From contig NZ_CADFGE010000013.1 in the NCBI RefSeq assembly GCF_902833645.1, positions 1-64,000 of the forward strand: a DNA stretch of 64,000 nucleotides. The letters are read 5' to 3'. Below the pieces are notes generated by a model. It saw only the letters and a program-made list of their open reading frames with translations, searched no databases and was not told the origin of the DNA. This stretch comes from Paraburkholderia fungorum. Its GTDB lineage: Bacteria; Pseudomonadota; Gammaproteobacteria; Burkholderiales; Burkholderiaceae. A program made the position numbers and the translations under genes. Position 1 is the stretch's first letter. Each line of letters opens with the position of its first letter. Below are positions 54,630-62,901 of this stretch, in pieces.

Positions 54630-55630
54630 AGTCCCTCCTTGCCGCGCAGCGTCCCGCCGTTTGGTGTCGCATGGCTACCGAGCTGATAACCCTCGACCGT
54701 CTTGCCATACATCGACTGCGGTGAGTCGTGGAACTGCGCGCGCGTGCCTGCAACCGAGCCGGTGTATCGTGGATCCTGAGGACGCTCCTGACTATCGACG
54801 AACATCGCCACATCCCACGCGTCCTGGTTACTGAGGGTACCCCCCGCGCCCAGCGGCATATTGGCATGGATAAACTCCGCAGCGTTCTTCACGCTTGCCA
54901 TGCCGGCTCCCCAGTTGTATGAGTGATCGCCCCATAGCGCCGGGAATGCGGGCGTGCCGTCGCCGGCATTCTGGCCATTACCGTTGGCTCCATGGCAAAG
55001 CGCACAGCGGGCTGCATAAATCTTTTCTCCACGGTGAAAGTCCGGCGTCTGCGCGGGCTTCGCGAGCGCGGGAAAGCCGCGCCCAGGAAGCTTCGGGTCA
55101 AGTGGCGCACCCTGCGCGAGCCAGTACGAATAGGTTTCCAGCGCAACGAGAACGGGGTCGCCAAGTGGCGGCGCCTTGCCGTTCATGCTGTAGCGGAAGC
55201 AACCCTGCAGACGCTCGGCGAACGTATTGACGTGATGATTTTTGGACCTGTACGCGGGATACGCAAGGTACGCGGCCCACATCGGCGCAGCGCCTTCCTT
55301 GCGCCCCTGATCCAGATGACAGCTCGCGCAGCGTAGCTGGTTGCCTACGTAACCAGCCGCGTAACGCGCCGGATCGTTGAAGATGCGTTGGCCCTGCGCC
55401 ACGACCTTGCCGAAGTCGTTGTCTGGAATTGCACGATTCGCGGGCACGAACATTTTTTTGCCCGCAGGAGCCGGCGCAGCAGCCGTCGAAACGATCGACG
55501 CAGACGCACCAGCGGGCGTCGCCGCTTTCACCGTGATGGGACGCGGCTGGTCGAGCCCGGCGAGCAGGACCGCGCCTCCCGCAATGGCCAGCACAGCTGC
55601 AATTGATCCAATGGCAATGCGTGTATTCAT
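54626..55630 (-). CDS. TsdA-like dihaem cytochrome c
   Basis: The start is ATG 55630 (334 residues). A signal or anchor helix (MNTRIAIGSIAAVLAIAGGA) is followed by haem 1 CASCH (101-105) and haem 2 CALCH (209-213). Between them YPAYRSKNHHVNTFAERLQG and YSMNGKAPPLGDP match thiosulfate dehydrogenase TsdA and SoxA-type dihaem proteins. It may oxidise thiosulfate to tetrathionate or act as electron donor to the oxidase. A mutated paralogue is at 20203-20985. It overlaps its neighbours by 4 bp each. Confidence 0.85.
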   Translation of the reverse strand: MNTRIAIGSIAAVLAIAGGAVLLAGLDQPRPITVKAATPAGASASIVSTAAAPAPAGKKMFVPANRAIPDNDFGKVVAQGQRIFNDPARYAAGYVGNQLRCASCHLDQGRKEGAAPMWAAYLAYPAYRSKNHHVNTFAERLQGCFRYSMNGKAPPLGDPVLVALETYSYWLAQGAPLDPKLPGRGFPALAKPAQTPDFHRGEKIYAARCALCHGANGNGQNAGDGTPAFPALWGDHSYNWGAGMASVKNAAEFIHANMPLGAGGTLSNQDAWDVAMFVDSQERPQDPRYTGSVAGTRAQFHDSPQSMYGKTVEGYQLGSHATPNGGTLRGKEGL

Positions 55631-56349
55631 GGCGTATTCCCTCGCGAAGCGGCGGGCAGTGCGGCAAAGTAGTCGGCGACCGCGTCGACTTCGCTGTTGC
55701 TCAGTCTGCTGGCGATGGAAGCCATCAGTCCGAGCGGGCCGGGCGGGCGGGTCCCGCTTTTCCATGCAGCGAACTGGTTACGGATGTAAATGGACGACTG
55801 GCCGGCTAGTGCGGGAAAATCCGCGCCCACACCACTACCCTGACTGCCATGACACGAGACGCACGCGGGCACGCCTTCGCTCCATTTGCCATGCAGCGCA
55901 ATCTGTTCCCCTGTTCCATGCTCAGCAGCAACGGCAGTCTGGTCCGTTCTCCGCCCTGGTCCTGAGGAAGGCTGCGACGTATAGAACGCAGCGAGCGCAG
56001 CGCGGTCGCTGGCATCGAGTAGCTTCGCGACTGGGTTCATCATTGGGTTGCTGCGCGCGCCGCTGGAAAAGTTGGCCAGCTGCTGCGCGAGATAGTCTCC
56101 GGGAAGCCCTGCGAGACGCGGGTATCCCACTGCAGCATTACCCTCGCCCACTGCGCCATGGCACGCGGCGCACGCAGGAATGCCTGATGGCGTGCCCGCA
56201 TGCGCAATGGAGGCTGCGCGTGCGGCTGGCCTGGCCGTTTCGTCGGCATAGGCTGCGCCCTGCATCAGTAATATCGCCGTTGCGGCGACCATCGCAGCAA
56301 CAGCGAAGTAAAGCCTGATATCCGTGTGCATCAATCGCTTTGTTTTCAT
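55627..56349 (-). CDS. c4-like dihaem cytochrome c
   Basis: The start is ATG 56349 (240 residues). A signal peptide ending AAYA precedes two repeats of a small cytochrome fold with CAACH (60-64) and CVSCH (163-167). Family markers are YPRLAGLPGDYLAQQLANFS in repeat 1 and FPALAGQSSIYIRNQFAAW in repeat 2. Cytochrome c4 carries electrons to cbb3 oxidases. It begins the minus-strand oxidase operon; all following gene borders overlap by 4 bp. Confidence 0.88.
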   Translation of the reverse strand: MKTKRLMHTDIRLYFAVAAMVAATAILLMQGAAYADETARPAARAASIAHAGTPSGIPACAACHGAVGEGNAAVGYPRLAGLPGDYLAQQLANFSSGARSNPMMNPVAKLLDASDRAALAAFYTSQPSSGPGRRTDQTAVAAEHGTGEQIALHGKWSEGVPACVSCHGSQGSGVGADFPALAGQSSIYIRNQFAAWKSGTRPPGPLGLMASIASRLSNSEVDAVADYFAALPAASRGNTP

Positions 56350-56519
56350 TGTGGGTTCTCGCGAAATCGGTCGCGTGGCGCCGCAGCTGTCAGCCCGTGC
56401 GCCAGACGGGAGCAGATCAGTGGTCGGTTCAAACATGCGAGCCGACAGGAAGAGCAGGTTGTCATCGTACGTAACAAAGATTGACGGAGCCTAAGTCATA
56501 ACTCCAATACCGATATGCG

Positions 56520-56550
56520 ATCAAATCCATGCTAATTTGATATGGAAAAA
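56520..56550 (+). promoter_or_regulatory. Palindromic operator upstream of fpr/dsrE/SBP operon
   Basis: ATCAAAT (56520-56526) and ATTTGAT (56535-56541) form an inverted repeat. The stretch CCATGCTAATTTGATATGGA (56527-56546) is nearly identical to that at 41958-41977. Further on, GAAAGCATATGAAGTAGATA (about 56590-56610), followed by TTTTTAAC, resembles GAAACATATCTAATATGTAT at the other site. It is 130 bp before the plus-strand fpr gene and 171 bp before the divergent cytochrome operon, so it could serve both. Confidence 0.6.
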
Positions 56551-56679
56551 TCCTTGATTCGTACTTTGTCTCATCCATATCAGAAAGGCATGGAAAGCAT
56601 ATGAAGTAGATATTTTTAACATTCACGCCGCTTTCGTAGACTCGTAGATGAGATATCACTGCAAAGTCGCTAAAGCACC

Positions 56680-57510
56680 ATGTCCGATTTCAATCGTCAG
56701 GTTATCCACTCCCTGCACTGGTGGACCGATACGCTGTTCAGTCTCACGTGCAGTCGCAGCGCGGCGTTCGAGTTTGAGAGCGGCCAGTTTGTTCGCATCA
56801 GGAGTGCGAAGTACAACCAGCGTCTATCAGGTCGGTATGGCATCGTCAGTCCGTCCGATTGCAACGAGCTCGAGTTTCTGTGCACGCGAACGCCGACGGA
56901 AGGACACAAGAGGAGACTCGAACATCTGGTGCCCGAAGACGAAGTGCTCGTAGACGTTCACGCGAGCGGCACACTTACTCTCGACGCGCTGCTGCCTGGC
57001 CATACGCTTTGGCTCATTGCCAGTGGCGCGGGAATCGCTCCATTCATGAGCGTGATACGGGATCCTGATGTGTATCGCCGCTTCGAGCGCGTGGTGCTCG
57101 TACATACGTGCCGAAGAGTGCGCGAGCTTGCATATCGCGACGACATCATGACGGTGTTGCCGACGCTTCCCGACATCGGTGATTTTGTCCGTCGGCAACT
57201 AATCTATTACCCCACCGTCACGCGAGAGCCATTTCCGAACTCAGGCCGTGTCACGGCACTGATCAGGAGCGGCGCCCTCTTTACCCGCCTGCGCCTGGAC
57301 CCGTTTTCCAGTTCCTGTGACCGCATCATGATGTGTGGAAACCCGGCGATGCTGCGCGAAGCAGGCGAACTGCTTGACTCAAAGGGCTTCGTGCAGGGAC
57401 ACACATTCAAACCCGGACACTTCGTGATGTCGGACGCGTCCGGTTATGAACCGCTCCTCTCTCATTTTCCCGCTGTCAAACCATCGAGTTTTCAAAAGGA
57501 GTGCATGTAA
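56680..57510 (+). CDS. Ferredoxin/flavodoxin-NADP+ reductase (Fpr-like)
   Basis: This 276-residue FNR-family protein has FAD-binding GRYGIVSPSD (replacing the usual RAYSIAS), the NADP motif LIASGAGIAPFMSVIRD and MMCGNPAMLREAGELL. The Fpr subgroup lacks the aromatic end residue, replaced here by a tail of about 25 residues ending in ECM. It should move electrons between NADPH and ferredoxin-like partners. No ferredoxin gene is next to it. The stop codon overlaps the next start by one base. Confidence 0.88.
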   Translation: MSDFNRQVIHSLHWWTDTLFSLTCSRSAAFEFESGQFVRIRSAKYNQRLSGRYGIVSPSDCNELEFLCTRTPTEGHKRRLEHLVPEDEVLVDVHASGTLTLDALLPGHTLWLIASGAGIAPFMSVIRDPDVYRRFERVVLVHTCRRVRELAYRDDIMTVLPTLPDIGDFVRRQLIYYPTVTREPFPNSGRVTALIRSGALFTRLRLDPFSSSCDRIMMCGNPAMLREAGELLDSKGFVQGHTFKPGHFVMSDASGYEPLLSHFPAVKPSSFQKECM

Positions 57511-58070
57511 TGAACACGCTCAAACGCATTGCCGCCGCCGTACTGCTTGCCGGCTGCACGACCGCGGCGTTCGCTGCAGGGAGTGAACCAGCCGGATTCT
57601 GGACTACTCCGACAATTCAGGGTTACGGCCCGATTCACTATCTGCCGAACGCTTCATTCAGGCCCGACGCACACCACAGCTACAGGATTGTGTTCGCTCT
57701 GACCCAGGCAGCAAAAGCACCGGGCGACGTGAACCCGGCGCTCGACCACGTTGCCCGCACGGTCAACCTGTACACCGCCGCCGGTGTGCCTCTCTCGCAC
57801 CTGAAATTCGTCGCCGTAGCGTACGGTGCTGCCACGCCGCTAGCACTTGACGACGCGCATTACCGCGAGGCCTACGGCATGGCGAATCCGAACCTCCCGC
57901 TCATCGAAGCACTGAAGAAGGCCGGTGTGACCGTGTCCGTATGCGGACAGGCCGTTGCCGAACATCACTTCGACTACGGATGGATCGCAAACGACGTCAC
58001 GCTGGCACTTTCCGGACTGACCACAGTGACCACGCTCGAGTCGCAAGGCTATGTGCTCATGCCACTCTGA
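57510..58070 (+). CDS. DsrE-family periplasmic protein
   Basis: The start is ATG 57510 (186 residues), reached from the preceding stop by TAATG. A signal peptide with a Cys (VLLAGCTTAAFA) is followed by a DsrE/F-type fold: YRIVFALTQAAKAPGDVNPA, then HLKFVAVAYG and VTVSVCGQAVAEHHF. The conserved Cys in VCGQ may carry persulfide. DsrE proteins are sulfur carriers, normally cytoplasmic; a secreted one suggests periplasmic sulfane-sulfur handling. Confidence 0.88.
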   Translation: MNTLKRIAAAVLLAGCTTAAFAAGSEPAGFWTTPTIQGYGPIHYLPNASFRPDAHHSYRIVFALTQAAKAPGDVNPALDHVARTVNLYTAAGVPLSHLKFVAVAYGAATPLALDDAHYREAYGMANPNLPLIEALKKAGVTVSVCGQAVAEHHFDYGWIANDVTLALSGLTTVTTLESQGYVLMPL

Positions 58071-58110
58071 ACCCTTTCAAATCCATCTTTATCAATCAAG
58101 GCATCATTTC

Positions 58111-59115
58111 ATGACGACAATCGACAGGACATTGCTGGCTGCCCTGCTTACTGCACTTTGCGTGCAGTTCGCGCCGGCAGCCGATGCGGCCGGTACTGGC
58201 GCAACTTCGCCCGCTTCCTCCTCACTGGGCGTTTCGCCACCTTGGCAGCACGGCGAGAACAACGACGCGATCAGACGCGGCTTTGAATTTACAGAACCCG
58301 ATGCGGACAATCTTGCCGATTTCCATGGAGACCCCATCCATCCAGAACTCGTCCTGTTCGTGGGCGGAAATTACTTCTTCGCAATGGCGCCGCTGGTCCA
58401 TGCGTTTGAAGGTAGATATCCGCAGTATCGCGGCCACGTCTATTGGGAGACCATCCCGCCTGGTTTGCTCGTCAAGCAGATGGCCAATGGTGGTACGGTT
58501 ACCGTCGGCAACATGACGTGGACCGTCAAGCCCGATGTCTATCTTGCCGGACTCAAAGCGGTTCAGAAACAGATCGGCCTTGGCACACTGACGGCGCCCG
58601 CCGTGCCTTATGTGACGAATACGCTCACGATCATGGTGCCGAAAGACAACCCTGCACACATCACGGATCTAGCCGATCTCGGCGAGCCGGAAGTGCGGCT
58701 CGCCATGCCAAATCCCGAATTTGAAGGCATCGCACGTCAGATCAAGGCTTCGCTCGCGAAGGCGGGTGGCGATGCCTTGGTACAGTCCGTCTACGACGCA
58801 AAAGTGACGAACGGGACGACGATGCTGACGCATATCCACCACCGGCAAACGCCGCTGTGGATCATGCAGGGAAAGGTACAGGCGGGTGTTACATGGAAAT
58901 CGGAAGCCATGTTTCAGGAGCAGGTGGCGAATCCTGTTAGTCATGTCGATATTCCGGCCGCACAGAACACGACGGCGATTTACGCGGGTGCCAGGTTAGC
59001 ACACGCCCCCCATCCGCAGGCGGCTCGTCGATGGCTGCAGTTCATCCGATCACCACAGGCACTTGCAATCTTTGAAAAATATGGATTCATGGCCTACGTT
59101 GACAAACAGCAATGA
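58111..59115 (+). CDS. Molybdate-type periplasmic substrate-binding protein
   Basis: The start is ATG 58111 (334 residues). A signal peptide ending AADA is followed by a long linker and a ModA/SBP_bac_11 fold: PELVLFVGGNYFFAMAPLVH, then YVTNTLTIMVPKDNPAHITD and LGEPEVRLAMPNPEFEGIA. No transporter genes accompany it. Together with the AcfC-like protein at 50703 it makes two orphan oxyanion-type binding proteins in one respiratory cluster, which may deliver ligand to a periplasmic enzyme. Confidence 0.85.
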   Translation: MTTIDRTLLAALLTALCVQFAPAADAAGTGATSPASSSLGVSPPWQHGENNDAIRRGFEFTEPDADNLADFHGDPIHPELVLFVGGNYFFAMAPLVHAFEGRYPQYRGHVYWETIPPGLLVKQMANGGTVTVGNMTWTVKPDVYLAGLKAVQKQIGLGTLTAPAVPYVTNTLTIMVPKDNPAHITDLADLGEPEVRLAMPNPEFEGIARQIKASLAKAGGDALVQSVYDAKVTNGTTMLTHIHHRQTPLWIMQGKVQAGVTWKSEAMFQEQVANPVSHVDIPAAQNTTAIYAGARLAHAPHPQAARRWLQFIRSPQALAIFEKYGFMAYVDKQQ

Positions 59116-59127
59116 ATTACGTCGTTG

Positions 59128-59736
59128 CTTCGCCCTCTCCACGATGGGACGGGAAACAGCTGGCATAAGCGTCTGCGCAGATGGAACGGTTACAGTGGAC
59201 GTGACAACGATGCGTATCGGCGACTCTGCATTTACCTCGCTGGCGATGTCAGTGGCACGCGGGAACTGCAGCACGAAGCGGCCGACGAAGGCAGTATTGC
59301 CGGATGGAACGCGGCGCGCCATGCCGCTCCAACTGCCTGGCGTCGCCGCGTACCGCTGTCCATTGCGTTCACGGATCCCGATATCGCCTCGATTGGCTGC
59401 AGGTTCGATCGCCTGCCAGCACACGCCCTGATCGGCGAAGCCCGGGGCAGCGGCAACGGCCGATCAAAAATAGCCGGGCATGAAGACAATCTGGTGCGCC
59501 TCTACGCGGATCCGGCTAGCGGCAGGCTGCTTGGGGCCGCCGTGTTATCGGTGGGCGGGGAACATCTTGCACACCTGCTCGCATGGGCGATCCAACGCGG
59601 CGAGACGGTCGCCGGACTTCTCGAGATGCCCTTCTATCACCCCACAGAAGAGGAATTAATACAGAGCGCCCTCAATGATCTCCTTTCGAAAATGGAAAAG
59701 AGCGATCCACTTGCCAGAGGTCTGAACCGGTACTGA
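59128..59736 (+). pseudogene. FAD disulfide-reductase fragment
   Basis: ISVCADGTVTVDVTTMRIGD (to about 59225) and, in another frame, CIYLAGDVSGTRELQHEAAD and SIAGWNAARHA, then FTDPDIASIG. These match the C-terminal FAD and dimerisation parts of pyridine-nucleotide disulfide oxidoreductases (mercuric reductase/lipoamide dehydrogenase group). The N-terminal 250 residues with the redox Cys pair are absent and a frameshift lies near 59225. From 59737 to 59883 I see no gene. Confidence 0.75.
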
Positions 59737-59883
59737 ATGCCTCCCCGCGACGCAAGCAACTCGAACGGTGCGCCGTAGCTGCCTTGCGCGTACGGCTACC
59801 CGAGTACCGGCGATAATTGCAGACGGCACCCCCCGCTGAGATCGTAGCTCGGCGGACCTGTACAACGGCTTTTACATCGGAGC

Positions 59884-60327
59884 ATGACTTCCATGAACAT
59901 TGATTTTGCCGCTTTCACCCCGGGTTCGGCCCTGGCGGGCGGACTGATCATCGGCAGCTCCGCTGCACTTCTGGTCCTCGGAAACGGACGTATCGCGGGT
60001 ATCAGCGGTATTGTTGGAAATCTGCTGACGGGCAGATTCTCTGATTCCGGCTGGCGGCTGGCGTTTGTCGTCGGGCTGCTTGCCGCACCGTGGCTGTTCC
60101 GCCTGACTGCACCCTTGCCCGCGATACAGATCGATGCACCGCCTGCCACACTGGCAGTCGCGGGGTTCCTGGTGGGGCTGGGCACACGCTACGCATCGGG
60201 TTGTACGAGCGGTCACGGTGTATGTGGCATCTCGCGCGGCTCAATGCGCTCCATGGTCGCGACCATCAGCTTCATGGTGGCTGGATTCATGACCGTGTTC
60301 GTGGTTCGCCACCTCGTCGGGAGCTGA
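59884..60327 (+). CDS. YeeE/YedE (DUF395) membrane protein, N-half type
   Basis: This 147-residue protein has about four helices and the sulfur-transport signature GTRYASGCTSGHGVCGISRG with two Cys. YeeE imports thiosulfate through such Cys in E. coli; short paired forms (as here) are called PmpA/PmpB. A sulfur-compound transport role fits the nearby DsrE and SQR-like genes. The next gene follows after 1 bp. Confidence 0.9.
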   Translation: MTSMNIDFAAFTPGSALAGGLIIGSSAALLVLGNGRIAGISGIVGNLLTGRFSDSGWRLAFVVGLLAAPWLFRLTAPLPAIQIDAPPATLAVAGFLVGLGTRYASGCTSGHGVCGISRGSMRSMVATISFMVAGFMTVFVVRHLVGS

Positions 60328-60328
60328 C

Positions 60329-60754
60329 ATGCTCGTACTCAACGCGTTGTTAGGTGGCCTGGTATTCGGTCTCGGTCTGATCATTTCCGGCATGGCGAAT
60401 CCAGCAAAAGTACTTGGATTCCTCGACATTACCGGGCGATGGGACCCGTCGCTCGCATTCGTTATGGCTGGCGCGATATGCGTCGCAATCGTGGCCTTCG
60501 CCGTGGCACGTCGACGCAGCCGCAGCTTTCTGGATGCGCCGATGGAACTGCCCATGGCGACGCAGGTGAGCGTCCGGCTGATCGGCGGAAGTCTGCTGTT
60601 CGGAGCCGGATGGGGACTGGCGGGATTCTGTCCGGGTCCTGCGATTGTCGCGGCAGGCAGCGGACAGTCGAAAGCATGGATCTTCGTGCTCGCCATGCTC
60701 GGCGGAATGGCTCTTTTCAGCCTGTTAGAACGCCGGACAGGACATGCCACATGA
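60329..60754 (+). CDS. YeeE/YedE-like membrane protein, C-half type (DUF6691)
   Basis: This 141-residue partner has four helices: LLGGLVFGLGLIISGMANPA near the start and LLFGAGWGLAGFCPGPAIVA with the conserved Cys in GFCPGP. It pairs with the preceding protein to form the two halves of a YeeE-type transporter for sulfur compounds. It is convergent with the TIGR01244 gene. Confidence 0.9.
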   Translation: MLVLNALLGGLVFGLGLIISGMANPAKVLGFLDITGRWDPSLAFVMAGAICVAIVAFAVARRRSRSFLDAPMELPMATQVSVRLIGGSLLFGAGWGLAGFCPGPAIVAAGSGQSKAWIFVLAMLGGMALFSLLERRTGHAT

Positions 60755-60789
60755 ATGCCCGCCGGCCAACAACGCCTACCTGACAACAC

Positions 60790-61224
60790 CTATGTCGAAA
60801 GAATCCGTCGGACATCGTCCTCCAGCCTCGTGAGCCCATGATCCCGTCCGATACGGAGAGCCTCGTGCAGGTCTGCTCCTTTCAGCCATGCGGCGCGCAG
60901 CGCAAACAACGCACCAACGCGATTGCCGGAACCGCAATGGACGACTACCGGCAAGTTGACGGGATCGGCGAGAATTCCGTCCAGCACGTTGACAGCGCCG
61001 GGCGTGAGGGAGTCAGCGTCCACAATGGGAATGTGAAAATAATTCAGACCGCCACGTATGGCCTCCGCCTGCTCGTCGAAGCCTGCCTGTTCAAAAGTCG
61101 GACGGAGATTGACAATCGAAAGAAAACCTTCCTGCTTCAATTGTGCAAGGTGATCAGACGAAGGCTGACCACCGATCGCGACGTCGTGCCCAACACGTTG
61201 AAAACCTGGAATGGATGCCGTCAT
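60790..61224 (-). CDS. TIGR01244/DUF442 phosphatase-like sulfurtransferase
   Basis: This 144-residue protein has the DUF442 fold with the catalytic loop VVHCGSGNRVGAL (Cys97, Arg102). Related domains are fused to sulfide oxygenases and beta-lactamase-like proteins (Blh) in sulfide detoxification. It is the last gene of the minus-strand SQR-DUF2244-ctaD series, 33 bp after ctaD. Action on persulfide sulfur is likely, not certain. Confidence 0.85.
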   Translation of the reverse strand: MTASIPGFQRVGHDVAIGGQPSSDHLAQLKQEGFLSIVNLRPTFEQAGFDEQAEAIRGGLNYFHIPIVDADSLTPGAVNVLDGILADPVNLPVVVHCGSGNRVGALFALRAAWLKGADLHEALRIGRDHGLTRLEDDVRRILST

Positions 61225-61257
61225 TGAATACGCTCCTCGAAAGGTGTAGCTGTTACC

Positions 61258-62856
61258 CTAAAAAACCTGTGGCGGCACTTCAAATGTATGAAAAGGCGCG
61301 GGGCTCGGAACTGACCATTCCAGCCCTTGCGCACCGTCCCACGGTTTGTCTCCTGCGGCCTGCAAAGTTTCTTCGCGACGATAGACCGGCAACGCAATTG
61401 CGAACAGGAAGTACACCTGGACCAGCCCGAAAGCGAACGCACCGATGGTGGCCACCTGATTCCAGTCGGTGAATTGTGCCGGGTAATCCGCGTAGCGCCG
61501 GGGCATGCCAGCGAGCCCGAGAAAATGCATCGGGAAAAATGTGACGTTAAACGCGATCATCGAAATCCAGAAGTGAATCTGTCCACGGGTCTCGTTGTAC
61601 ATCCGTCCGGTCCACTTCGGGGACCAGTAATACCAACCCGCGAACAGCCCGAACAGCGAACCCGCCACCAGCACGTAGTGGAAATGGGCAACGACGAAAT
61701 AGGTGCCGTGGTACTGGATATCGAGGGGCGCCAATGCAAGCATCAGCCCGGTCAGGCCGCCAAACGTGAACACGAAAAGAAAGCCCACCGCGAACAGCAT
61801 CGGCGTCTCGAAAGACAGTGAGCCGCGCCACATCGTAGCCACCCAGTTGAAGACCTTCACGCCGGTCGGCACCGCGATCAGCAGCGTCGCGTACATGAAG
61901 AAAAGCTGTCCTGTCACAGGCATCCCGGTCACGAACATGTGATGCGCCCAGACCATGAACGACAGTATCGCGATCGACGCCGTGGCATACACCATCGATG
62001 CATAGCCGAAAAGGGGCTTGCGGGAAAACGCCGGGATCACCTGCGACACGATTCCGAATGCCGGCAGGATCATGATGTAGACCTCCGGGTGCCCGAAGAA
62101 CCAGAAGATGTGCTGATACATGACCGGGTCGCCGCCGCCTGCAGCGCTGAAAAACGACGTTCCGAAATGGCGGTCGAACAGAATCATCGTGACAGCCCCC
62201 GCAAGCACCGGCATCACGGCGATCAGCAGGAAAGCGGTGATCAGCCAGGTCCAGCAGAACATGGGCATCTTCATGAGCGTCAGGCCAGGCGCGCGCATGT
62301 TCAGGATAGTCACAATGATGTTGATACCCCCCATGATCGATGACGCGCCCATCAGGTGAATCGCGAAAATTGCCAGATCCATGCCCGGCCCGAACTGCTC
62401 GGACAGCGGCGCATACATCGTCCATCCGCCTGCCGGCGCGCCTCCGGGTAAAAAGAACGTTGCGGTCAGCATCAGGGCGGCGACCGGCAACAGCCAGAAA
62501 CTCAGATTGTTCATGCGCGCGAACGCCATATCCGACGCCCCGATCTGCAGCGGAATCATCCAGTTCGCGAACCCGACAAACGCCGGCATGATGGCACCGA
62601 AGATCATCTCGATGCCGTGCATCGTCGTGAGCTGGTTGAAGAATTCCGGCCTCATCAGTTGCAGACCCGGCTCGAACAGTTCAGCGCGGATTGCCAGCGC
62701 CATGACACCGCCCGACAGGAACATGACGAACGAGAACAGCAGATACATCGTGCCGATGTCTTTATGGTTGGTCGCCAGCAGCCAGCGCCGCCAGCCGTGT
62801 GGCAGCGGATGCCCGTGGTCATGTCCGGCGATGGGGTCGTGGGCGGCGGTGCTCAT
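61258..62856 (-). CDS. ctaD: Haem-copper oxidase subunit I (aa3-type, CtaD), copy 2
   Basis: The start is ATG 62856 (532 residues). It is strongly similar to the protein at 44849-46441 from GHPLPHGWRRWLLATNHKDI to the last segment GLEWSVPSPAPFHTFEVPPQ. All ligands are present (GHPEVYIMILPAFG, HHMF, AHFHYVLVAG). Again there is no subunit II or III gene beside it, and a DUF2244 gene lies 45 bp upstream. It is flanked by sulfur-related genes. Confidence 0.95.
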   Translation of the reverse strand: MSTAAHDPIAGHDHGHPLPHGWRRWLLATNHKDIGTMYLLFSFVMFLSGGVMALAIRAELFEPGLQLMRPEFFNQLTTMHGIEMIFGAIMPAFVGFANWMIPLQIGASDMAFARMNNLSFWLLPVAALMLTATFFLPGGAPAGGWTMYAPLSEQFGPGMDLAIFAIHLMGASSIMGGINIIVTILNMRAPGLTLMKMPMFCWTWLITAFLLIAVMPVLAGAVTMILFDRHFGTSFFSAAGGGDPVMYQHIFWFFGHPEVYIMILPAFGIVSQVIPAFSRKPLFGYASMVYATASIAILSFMVWAHHMFVTGMPVTGQLFFMYATLLIAVPTGVKVFNWVATMWRGSLSFETPMLFAVGFLFVFTFGGLTGLMLALAPLDIQYHGTYFVVAHFHYVLVAGSLFGLFAGWYYWSPKWTGRMYNETRGQIHFWISMIAFNVTFFPMHFLGLAGMPRRYADYPAQFTDWNQVATIGAFAFGLVQVYFLFAIALPVYRREETLQAAGDKPWDGAQGLEWSVPSPAPFHTFEVPPQVF

Positions 62857-62901
62857 GGCGGAACTCCAGATGAATGGTGTGACGGACACTCCGGGTGGTT
62901 T

